Shown here in pieces: positions 57,344 through 64,000 of a DNA stretch of 64,000 nucleotides. The stretch covers positions 1-64,000 of the forward strand of contig JADKCK010000001.1 of the NCBI GenBank assembly GCA_016718845.1, in the 5' to 3' direction. Position numbers and translations under genes: made by a program. The notes beneath the pieces were generated by a model, which had not been told where the DNA came from, did not search any database, and was given only the letters and a program-made list of their open reading frames with translations. Each line of letters begins with the position of its first letter. Positions within the stretch are counted from its first letter, which is position 1. Source of the stretch: Sphingobacteriales bacterium (GTDB taxonomy: Bacteria; Bacteroidota; Bacteroidia; Chitinophagales; UBA2359).

Positions 57344-58396
57344 ATGGACAACAAAACAAAAAAACAATTAGCCATTGGGTTAATCATCACCTTATTCATC
57401 ATTTATTTTCAAGTAATATTAGGTGGCACTACCCGCCTTACAGGTTCGGGTTTGTCTATCACCCGTTGGGACATTGTAACGGGCACGCTACCTCCGCTTA
57501 CCGACAAGGCTTGGGACGATGCATTCCAATTGTATCAACAAACACCACAATACCACAAGCTAAACAAAGGCATGAGCATGCCCGAGTTTAAAGCTATTTT
57601 TTTCTGGGAGTGGCTGCACCGCCTTTGGGGGCGCTTTGGTTTTGTGTTTTTGGTGGGTTTGTTTGCCTATTTTTATAGGCGTTTAGACCGCCAAACGGTG
57701 TTTAGGTTTGGTACCGTGTTTGCCTTATATGCCGCACAAGGTGTGTTGGGTTGGTTTATGGTGGCAAGTGGTTTGGTAGATATGCCGTGGGTTAGCCACT
57801 ACAGGCTAACGGCACATTTGTTGTTGGCAATTGTGTTATTTGCCTATATACTGTGGTTTGCCGCCGATTTGTTGCTGTTGCCATCGCAAAAAATAACGCA
57901 CCCAGCTACACAACGTTGGGCTTATGCCTTAGTGCCACTGGTGTTGTTGCAAATAGCCTACGGCGGATTTATGTCGGGCTTACATGCCGCTATGTTTTTT
58001 CCGTCTTTCCCCGATTATAATGGCTCGTGGCTGCCCGCTAATTTGTTTGGCGAAACCCCTTTTTACAAAAACTTTTTCGAGGGCATTGCCACCATTCAAT
58101 TTATACATCGCACATTAGCTTATATTTTGGCAGTGCTAATTATTTGGTTTTGGATACAAGTGCGCCGTGTTGTAACCACCAACCCGTATTTACACAAAAC
58201 AACTAATTTATTATTGCTGTTGTTGGTTGTTCAAATTAGTTTGGGGGCAACGGTTTTGTTGTTGTCAAAACAAGGTATACCTGTGTTTTGGGGCGTGTTG
58301 CACCAAGCAGTAGGTTTGTTGTTGTTAAGTACTTTGTTGTTTATTTGTTTTCAATACAACCGTGTCAAAGCAATCAATTCATCTACCCAAAACTAA
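57344..58396 (+). CDS. ctaA: Heme A synthase (COX15/CtaA)
   Basis: 350 aa from the ATG at 57344; an in-frame ATG 60 bases earlier lacks family support. Eight membrane segments in two repeats. Motifs: GGTTRLTGSGLSITRWDIVTG, FFWEWLHRLWGR, SHYRLTAHLLLA, MSGLHAAMFFPSFPDYNG, FIHRTLAY and LHQAVGLLLLS, including the histidines that bind heme. It converts heme O to heme A for cytochrome oxidase. The next gene begins 5 bases after the stop. Confidence 0.95.
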   Translation: MDNKTKKQLAIGLIITLFIIYFQVILGGTTRLTGSGLSITRWDIVTGTLPPLTDKAWDDAFQLYQQTPQYHKLNKGMSMPEFKAIFFWEWLHRLWGRFGFVFLVGLFAYFYRRLDRQTVFRFGTVFALYAAQGVLGWFMVASGLVDMPWVSHYRLTAHLLLAIVLFAYILWFAADLLLLPSQKITHPATQRWAYALVPLVLLQIAYGGFMSGLHAAMFFPSFPDYNGSWLPANLFGETPFYKNFFEGIATIQFIHRTLAYILAVLIIWFWIQVRRVVTTNPYLHKTTNLLLLLLVVQISLGATVLLLSKQGIPVFWGVLHQAVGLLLLSTLLFICFQYNRVKAINSSTQN

Positions 58397-58401
58397 AATA
58401 A

Positions 58402-58785
58402 ATGCGCTATTTAGTGTGTATTTTGGCGATATGGTGCTGCCAAGCCTGCTACGAACCTACCTATAACACCGAGCTACTGCCCGTAAACAACCAAAACGAG
58501 GTGTTAGATGCATCGAACATAAAATTTTATTTGCTAACTACCCAACAACTTACCCAGCGCGGCGGAACTGCTTGCTTGCCCCCTAATTATTTGGGCAAAT
58601 GCAACGCCATTGAGTTAATTAAGGACATAAAAATGTACCGCAGTGGCAAAAACGAACTTACAGCAGGTAATTTTCATTTGTTTGCCGTAAAATATAGGGG
58701 GCGCGTGCCTTATTTGGTAGGTTATCGGCAAATAAATATACCCAACGCGGGCAACAGTTTGCACATAAAAATAGGAAGGAATTAA
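58402..58785 (+). CDS. Small secreted protein or lipoprotein, unknown function
   Basis: 127 aa. Starts with a short hydrophobic signal (MRYLVCILAIWCCQAC) whose Cys cluster could serve as a lipoprotein site. The body is small and beta-rich, with four Cys that may form bridges. It starts 5 bases after ctaA, so co-transcription is likely. No family recognised. Confidence 0.6.
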   Translation: MRYLVCILAIWCCQACYEPTYNTELLPVNNQNEVLDASNIKFYLLTTQQLTQRGGTACLPPNYLGKCNAIELIKDIKMYRSGKNELTAGNFHLFAVKYRGRVPYLVGYRQINIPNAGNSLHIKIGRN

Positions 58786-58833
58786 ATTGTAAGTACTAAA
58801 CTATAGGTTGTAAATAGCAAATAACAGAGCAAT

Positions 58834-58871
58834 AAAAGATGCCTATTTTAACAAAAAATAGGCATCTTTTT
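58834..58871. terminator. Strong terminator
   Basis: A perfect 16-bp stem (AAAAGATGCCTATTTT with AAAATAGGCATCTTTT) and a 5-base loop, followed by TTT on the plus strand. It separates the ctaA transcript from the convergent TatD gene and may work in both directions. Confidence 0.9.
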
Positions 58872-58929
58872 GTGCAAAATAAGTTACTATGTTTTTGGGA
58901 TTTTGTAAAAAAATAAAACAAACACGTGT

Positions 58930-59592
58930 TTAGCTATTGTCAACTAATTGCTCCCAATTTTGTTGTATTTGTTGTACAACATCTGCCACATTAAGTTGCA
59001 GTAAAGTAGCTGCTTGTTGATAAATTTGCTCAATGCTGGCGGTGCTGTCGTCTGTTTCTAACAAAACCCGATTGAGTGGCGTTAAACACAATGCTTTTGC
59101 TGCCGCCGAGTTTTGCTGCAACAAAGCCGCCCCAAACGACACATAAAAACCCTCGTTTAACAAACTATGTAAAACACTTGCTTTATTGTTAAACCCATGA
59201 ACAATAATGGGTGTTACTTGTTTTGTATTGTGTTTTTTAGCAATAGCAATTAGCTCGTTAAAACGCCGTACACAATGCACAATTAGCGGTTTGCGTAGCT
59301 GTTGTGCCAATTGCAGTTGCTCAATAAATGCTTGTTGTTGTGTGGCTAAATCGGCACCGCGCAAAGCATCTAAGCCACACTCGCCCAAGGCAACAACTTT
59401 GGGTTGTTGGGCAGCTTGTTGCAACCAATGTAGGTCGGTTTGCCAATTTTGGGCATCTACAAACCACGGGTGCAAACCCACCGAACAAGGCAAGGCATAA
59501 TCATCAAAAGCCTGTTTTTGTTGCTGATGAAAATTGCGAATACCATTAATAGGTTGCTGTTGATGTGTATGACAATCAAATTTATTTTCCAC
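58930..59592 (-). CDS. TatD family hydrolase
   Basis: 220 aa, slightly shorter than usual. Metal-site motifs DCHTHQQ (N-terminal HxH), VALGECGLDALRG, LIVHCVRRFNELI, IVHGFNNKAS and LLETDDS are in order. TatD proteins are metal-dependent DNases; this form fits the Bacteroidota group. Its start overlaps the end of the ATP-grasp gene by 11 bases, so the two are co-translated. Confidence 0.9.
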   Translation of the reverse strand: MENKFDCHTHQQQPINGIRNFHQQQKQAFDDYALPCSVGLHPWFVDAQNWQTDLHWLQQAAQQPKVVALGECGLDALRGADLATQQQAFIEQLQLAQQLRKPLIVHCVRRFNELIAIAKKHNTKQVTPIIVHGFNNKASVLHSLLNEGFYVSFGAALLQQNSAAAKALCLTPLNRVLLETDDSTASIEQIYQQAATLLQLNVADVVQQIQQNWEQLVDNS

Positions 59593-60610
59593 GCTTTAAG
59601 GCTTCTTTAAACTCGGCAAAACTTGGGTACTTAAAACCCTGTTGATGATTTTGTTGAGCTATTTTATAAATTAGGTTTAGGTGTTTAAATACATCGCGGT
59701 AGGCATTTAACAAACTATTATTGGGTTGATAAATATGTGCAGGCTCCGATGCCACCCCATTTACCTCCATTATTTTTATGTTTTTGCCCATCAATAAATC
59801 TTCGGGCGATGTGGTTTTTATATCAAATCTGCCATAAAAAAAGCCATTCATGGGTTCCACAATGTTATCGAACACCGCCGATAGTTGTTCGCTCAATAAA
59901 TAGTTGGCATCTAAAAAAATGGTTCCTCTGTTGTGATTACCAATTGGCTCAAGCAAATAAGTTTGCCCTTTCGATAGAATTTGGTGTAGGGCATCGCCCA
60001 TTTTTTGTTTTAGTCGGGGTATTTGCAATATATAACGCGGGCTATTTTGCATAAGTTGCAAAATACTCAACTTGCCATTACCTGTAAGTTGCATAAATTG
60101 TTTTTGTGTTACAGAAATTACGCCATTACTGCTTTTGTCGGGCATACGATAATAAAAAACACCAAACTCAAGGGGCAGTTGCAAAAACTCTTGCAACATA
60201 AAATTGCCATTAAAATTAGCTATATAGTTCGTTAAATCGGCTGATGTATTTAGTTTTTCTACCCCTACACCGCGCTCGCCCATATTAGGTTTGGCAATTA
60301 CCGGAAACTGCAAGCCGTTTAGCTCCATTTGTTGTAATATAGTTTGCACAGGTGTTTTAGCCACAAAAAAGCAAGTTTTGGGCAGATACTGTTCGTCTAT
60401 CAATTTTTGAGCCTCGTATTTATCGTATCCTACGGCACCACCCATGCGCAAAGCAGGGTTAACTGCCGCAAAAAAAGTAAGCGAGCGTGCTTTTATCGCC
60501 AAATATACTATATACAAAGCCGGTATTGCATAAAAAGTATGCATACTCCAATACTCGAACCGCACTAAACGATGCAAAAAGAAACGAAAACGACGAAACA
60601 CATCTAACAT
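59582..60610 (-). CDS. ATP-grasp domain protein, D-Ala-D-Ala ligase-like
   Basis: 342 aa. The N-terminal 90 residues include one hydrophobic segment, and the rest is an ATP-grasp fold: FPVIAKPNMGERGVGVEKL (ATP loop), MLQEFLQLPLEFGVFY, GRFDIKTTSP and IKIMEVNGVASEPAHI (metal-binding Glu and Asn). Such enzymes join a carboxylate to an amine with ATP. The substrate is not known; the N-terminal region is not that of a canonical Ddl. First gene of a two-gene unit with tatD. Confidence 0.85.
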   Translation of the reverse strand: MLDVFRRFRFFLHRLVRFEYWSMHTFYAIPALYIVYLAIKARSLTFFAAVNPALRMGGAVGYDKYEAQKLIDEQYLPKTCFFVAKTPVQTILQQMELNGLQFPVIAKPNMGERGVGVEKLNTSADLTNYIANFNGNFMLQEFLQLPLEFGVFYYRMPDKSSNGVISVTQKQFMQLTGNGKLSILQLMQNSPRYILQIPRLKQKMGDALHQILSKGQTYLLEPIGNHNRGTIFLDANYLLSEQLSAVFDNIVEPMNGFFYGRFDIKTTSPEDLLMGKNIKIMEVNGVASEPAHIYQPNNSLLNAYRDVFKHLNLIYKIAQQNHQQGFKYPSFAEFKEALKRGK

Positions 60611-60913
60611 AAATTATTTTTTTTAAGTGTATTTTTCAAAAAACGCGTTTTTACAACCCAAAACCCATTGTAAAACAATAAATTTTGGGGTTCCAAAATT
60701 ATTGTTTTACAATGCTATAATTTGCGCTTTTTTTGGCTTATCTTTGCCCAAAATTTAAAGTTGGGCAAAAATAGGGTATTACGCAACAAAACAAGCTATT
60801 TAACAGCAAAAATCGCCTACATTTTGCAAAAAATAGCCTATTAACTTGCTTATTTCTTGTATAATTGCACAATTATTGTTTTTTTTCATTTTAATCATCA
60901 ATAAAACTTTGCT
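60611..60913. other. Divergent intergenic region with long inverted repeat and sdhC promoter
   Basis: A near-perfect 22-bp inverted repeat (CATTGTAAAACAATA then ATTTTGG, with its complement) spans 60666-60714, and TATCTTTG at 60739-60746 is a likely sdhC promoter. The repeat could be a regulator site or a transcription end for the leftward gene's antisense; its role is unknown. Confidence 0.5.
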
Positions 60914-61585
60914 ATGAATTGGATAACGAACTTCCTGCAGTCGTCTATCGGCAAGAAGTTTACAATGAGCATTACCGGCTTGTTTTTGTATACTTTTTTA
61001 ATTGTACACATGAGCGGTAACTTACAATTGCTAAAAAACGATGGCGGCGAGGCTTTTAACGCCTATGCCGAGTTTATGACGCATTTTCCGCTCATCAAAA
61101 TTATTTCTTACGTCACCTACGCATTTTTCTTAATTCATGCCTACGACGGCTTGTCGTTGGCATGGAACAACCGTAAAGCGCGCCCACAAAAATATGCCGT
61201 TACGCCTACTAGCAGCACTTGGCAATCGCGCAATATGGCTTTGTTGGGTAGTATTATATTGCTTTTTTTGGTTATACACATGAAAAGCTTTTGGTTCGAG
61301 ATGCACTTTGGCGCAGTTGGCAACGACCAATGGGGACACAAAGACCTCTATACATTGGTAATGGTAGCCTTTAAACAATGGTGGTATGTGGCATTTTATT
61401 TGGTGTCGTTGGTAGCACTTGCCTATCACTTACTACACGGTTTTCAAAGCGGTTTCCAAACATTGGGGCTTAACCACTCTAAATACACTCCGCTTATCAA
61501 ATTTGTGGGCATTGCTTTGGGCATACTCATACCGCTTGGCTTTGCCATACAACCACTATATGTGTTTTTTATGGCGCAAAATTAA
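60914..61585 (+). CDS. sdhC: Succinate dehydrogenase cytochrome b subunit
   Basis: 223 aa with five membrane segments. The opening SSIGKKFTMSITGLFLYTFLIVHMSGNLQLL, with its heme-ligand His, and later LIHAYDGLSLAW and YHLLHGFQSGFQTLG are typical of the Bacteroidota single-chain SdhC. It anchors the flavoprotein and iron-sulfur subunits and passes electrons to menaquinone. The sdhA gene follows, but with a toxin-antitoxin pair between them. Confidence 0.95.
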   Translation: MNWITNFLQSSIGKKFTMSITGLFLYTFLIVHMSGNLQLLKNDGGEAFNAYAEFMTHFPLIKIISYVTYAFFLIHAYDGLSLAWNNRKARPQKYAVTPTSSTWQSRNMALLGSIILLFLVIHMKSFWFEMHFGAVGNDQWGHKDLYTLVMVAFKQWWYVAFYLVSLVALAYHLLHGFQSGFQTLGLNHSKYTPLIKFVGIALGILIPLGFAIQPLYVFFMAQN

Positions 61586-61593
61586 CTATAAAT

Positions 61594-61782
61594 ATGACAA
61601 CTATCGAAACCAGACAAAAAATCAACACTATTGTCGAACATCTGCCCGACGAAGTGTTAATAAATGTGCTCGATTATTTACAAACAGTGTCGCAACAACC
61701 ACAACCTAAAGTACAAGTAACTACTTTTTTGCGCAAAATTTTGGAGGAAGATAAAGAACTACTCGAAAAATTAGCTCAATGA
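61594..61782 (+). CDS. Antitoxin-like small protein (partner of Doc)
   Basis: 62 aa, starting 8 bases after sdhC. Helical and charged, with HLPDEVLINVLDYLQTVSQQ and a C-terminal RKILEEDKELLEKLAQ. The N-terminal part resembles DUF2281-type antitoxins. Its stop overlaps the Doc start by 4 bases. The role is inferred from that coupling. Confidence 0.7.
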   Translation: MTTIETRQKINTIVEHLPDEVLINVLDYLQTVSQQPQPKVQVTTFLRKILEEDKELLEKLAQ

Positions 61783-62150
61783 TTACGCTACAAGATGTAT
61801 TAATCATCCACGAAAAACTAATCGAAGAGTTTGGTGGAAGTACTGGTGTAAGAGACATAAATTTGCTTGAGTCAGCACTTGCAAGACCCTTTTCGGGTTT
61901 TGGTGATGTCGAATTTTATCCAACTCCTGCTCAAAAAGCAGCCGCTCTTGTCGAAAGTGTGGTGGTCAACCACCCATTTATAGATGGTAACAAACGGACT
62001 GGTTACGTGTTAATGCGTCTTATGCTGATGCTTTATGGCAAGGATATTAATGCCACACAAACCGAAAAGTACGATTTTGTCATCAAAATAGCATCGGGCA
62101 TTATTTCTCTTACAGCTATTACAGATTGGATAGAAGAAAAAATAGTATAA
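61779..62150 (+). CDS. doc: Doc family toxin (Fic fold)
   Basis: 123 aa. The Fic/Doc motif HPFIDGNKRTG is at 65-75, with Lys in the place of the second Gly of true AMP-transferring Fic proteins, as in Doc, which phosphorylates EF-Tu. Upstream features fit the family: LIEEFGGSTGVRDINLLESALARP. It overlaps the antitoxin by 4 bases. The pair lies inside the sdh operon, which is unusual. Enzyme activity is inferred from the motif. Confidence 0.9.
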   Translation: MITLQDVLIIHEKLIEEFGGSTGVRDINLLESALARPFSGFGDVEFYPTPAQKAAALVESVVVNHPFIDGNKRTGYVLMRLMLMLYGKDINATQTEKYDFVIKIASGIISLTAITDWIEEKIV

Positions 62151-62217
62151 AACTATCCTCAAACAACCACCTTACCCACTCAATTTATATTATTGTAAAA
62201 TAATAAAACACTCATAA

Positions 62218-64000
62218 ATGCAACTAGATTCCAAAATACCCAAAGGCAACCTGCCCGACAAATGGACAAGTTACAGCTCGTCCGTACCACTTGTATCGCC
62301 CGCCAACAAACGTCGTATCGATGTTATTGTAATAGGCTCGGGCTTGGCAGGTGCATCGGCAGCAGCCACACTTGGCGAGTTGGGCTATAACGTAAAATGT
62401 TTTTGCTTTCAAGACTCGCCACGCCGCGCACACAGCATTGCAGCACAAGGTGGTATTAACGCCGCCAAAAACTACCAAAACGATGGTGACAGCGTTTGGC
62501 GCCTATTTTACGATACCATAAAAGGCGGCGACTACCGCGCCCGCGAAGCCAACGTACATCGCCTTGCCGAATGTAGCACCCACATCATAGACCAATGCGT
62601 AGCACAAGGCGTGCCTTTTGCCCGCGAATATGGCGGCTTGTTAGCCAACCGCTCGTTTGGTGGCGTACAAGTTTCGCGCACCTTTTATGCACGCGGACAA
62701 ACAGGACAACAACTGCTTTTGGGTGCCTACAGTGCCTTAGAGCGCCAAATAAACGCCAAAACCGTAGAAATGTTTACCCGCCACGAAATGCTCGACGTAG
62801 TACTCATAGACGGCAAAGCACGCGGCATTATTGCCCGCGATTTGGTATCGGGCGAAATACAACGACACGGAGCACACGCCGTTGTGTTGGCAACAGGGGG
62901 CTATGGCAACGTTTTTTTCTTATCAACCAACGCTATGGGCAGCAACGTAACCGCCGCCTGGAAAGCACACCGAAAAGGCTCGTTGTTTGCCAACCCTTGC
63001 TTTACCCAAATACACCCCACTTGCATACCCGTTTCGGGACACTTCCAGTCAAAACTAACCCTTATGTCCGAAAGCTTACGTAACGACGGACGTGTATGGG
63101 TACCCAAACGCAAAGAAGACCGCCTAAAAAATCCGCTAGAAATAAAAGAAGAAGACCGCGATTATTACTTAGAGCGCCGCTACCCAGCATTTGGTAACTT
63201 GGTTCCGCGCGACGTAGCCAGCCGCGCCGCCAAAATAGTTTGCGATGCGGGTAACAGCGTAAGCGAAAAAGGACAAGCCGTTTACCTCGACTTTTCGGAC
63301 GCCATTAAACGCCTTGGTAAAGACAAAATTGCCGAACGATACGGAAACCTATTTGATATGTACCAACGTATCACCGACGAAAACCCCTACGAGCGACCCA
63401 TGAAAATATTCCCTGCGGTGCATTATACCATGGGCGGCTTGTGGGTAGATTACGAACTAAGCACCAACATACCTGGCTTATATGCCCTTGGCGAAGCCAA
63501 TTTTAGCGACCACGGAGCTAACCGCCTTGGCGCATCGGCATTAATGCAAGGCTTAGCCGACGGCTATTTTATATTGCCCGTAACCATTGGCTCGTATCTG
63601 TCAAAAGAAATACGCACCCCGCACATAGACACCAATCACCCAGCCTTTGCCACAGCCGAAAAACAAGTAAAAGACCAAATTAACCAACTGTTAAACATCA
63701 ATGGTACCAAAACCGTAGATGAGTTTCATATGGAATTAGGCAAAATTATGTGGGATAAATGCGGTATGGAACGCACCGCTCAAGGCTTAACCCAAGCCCG
63801 TAAAGAAATAAGAGCCTTGCGCGACGAGTTTTACAAAAATGTAAAAGTATCGGGCAATGCCGACGAGTTTAACCCCGAACTAGAAAAAGCAGGACGCGTT
63901 GCCGACTTTTTAGAGCTTGGCGAACTAATGGTAATTGATGCCCTTGAACGCAACGAATCGTGCGGCGGTCACTTCCGTGCCGAGTCGGTGACAGAAGACG
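62218..64000 (+). CDS. sdhA: Succinate dehydrogenase / fumarate reductase flavoprotein subunit, partial at the window end
   Basis: At least 594 codons, with no stop before the window edge. The ATG at 62218 starts MQLDSKIPKGNLPDKW. FAD-binding VIGSGLAGASAAATLG, the flavin-attachment histidine region RRAHSIAAQGGINAA, the catalytic stretch HYTMGGLWVDYE and a later GEANFSDHGANRLGASALMQ are all present. It oxidises succinate to fumarate and works with SdhC and an SdhB expected just beyond the window. The Doc pair separates it from sdhC. Confidence 0.96.
   Translation, partial: MQLDSKIPKGNLPDKWTSYSSSVPLVSPANKRRIDVIVIGSGLAGASAAATLGELGYNVKCFCFQDSPRRAHSIAAQGGINAAKNYQNDGDSVWRLFYDTIKGGDYRAREANVHRLAECSTHIIDQCVAQGVPFAREYGGLLANRSFGGVQVSRTFYARGQTGQQLLLGAYSALERQINAKTVEMFTRHEMLDVVLIDGKARGIIARDLVSGEIQRHGAHAVVLATGGYGNVFFLSTNAMGSNVTAAWKAHRKGSLFANPCFTQIHPTCIPVSGHFQSKLTLMSESLRNDGRVWVPKRKEDRLKNPLEIKEEDRDYYLERRYPAFGNLVPRDVASRAAKIVCDAGNSVSEKGQAVYLDFSDAIKRLGKDKIAERYGNLFDMYQRITDENPYERPMKIFPAVHYTMGGLWVDYELSTNIPGLYALGEANFSDHGANRLGASALMQGLADGYFILPVTIGSYLSKEIRTPHIDTNHPAFATAEKQVKDQINQLLNINGTKTVDEFHMELGKIMWDKCGMERTAQGLTQARKEIRALRDEFYKNVKVSGNADEFNPELEKAGRVADFLELGELMVIDALERNESCGGHFRAESVTED

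Overview
The window is AT-rich bacterial DNA from a member of the Bacteroidota. The evidence is repeated TAnnTTTG-type -7 promoter boxes with weak Shine-Dalgarno sequences, Bacteroidota gene families (DUF4835, the Bacteroidota-type single-chain SdhC followed by SdhA, a TonB receptor with a carboxypeptidase-like N-terminal domain), and acpP-fabF-rnc order. No rRNA, tRNA or CRISPR array was seen.

Bases 1-12,000 are accessory. An RNA-repair pair (HD/polynucleotide kinase plus a frameshifted RNA ligase) is followed by a frameshifted HNH nuclease and a methyltransferase-HIT fusion. A minus-strand DNA phosphorothioation (Dnd) cluster follows: dndC, a broken dndD, a DndE domain fused to a HerA/FtsK-like ATPase, a ParB-like protein, an HTH protein and a nuclease-like protein. 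Bases 12,200-12,800 hold about 17 copies of a 21-bp repeat and then a TPP riboswitch, which controls a fragmented TonB receptor (probably thiamine or precursor uptake). Bases 15,800-21,000 hold damaged genes: a holin-like protein, coaBC, a TPR lipoprotein, an Rpn nuclease and DUF4835, ending in an intact PaaI-type thioesterase.

Bases 21,044-25,862 look like a retron: promoter, msr-msd-like RNA bounded by an 11-nt inverted repeat, a reverse transcriptase with YADD and VTGL motifs, then three genes resembling a degenerate GHKL protein and receiver-domain proteins. Bases 25,890-41,440 are mostly housekeeping: yqeY, cvpA, a sterol-desaturase-like gene, acpP-fabF-rnc, uvrA, mrdA-rodA, an M28 peptidase and a ketopantoate-reductase-like gene.

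Bases 42,635-46,051 form a compact three-gene cluster: a DUF262 protein with a specificity-subunit-like head, a DUF3696 ATPase, and a protein whose C-terminus matches the colicin E3 ribonuclease domain. This is the best candidate for an undescribed defence system, together with the retron. Bases 46,121-60,610 are ordinary genes (S41 peptidase, prmC, OppC-type permease, glycosyltransferase, metallophosphoesterase, lysoplasmalogenase, heme A synthase, TatD, ATP-grasp) plus a possible small RNA at 52,1xx. Bases 60,914-64,000 are sdhC and sdhA with a Doc toxin-antitoxin pair between them; sdhA runs off the end.

Frameshifts are very unevenly spread. Nearly all broken genes lie before base 28,000, many at homopolymers and including the normally essential coaBC, while the remaining 36 kb looks intact. 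Sequence error is therefore a serious explanation for many of the features called pseudogene here.
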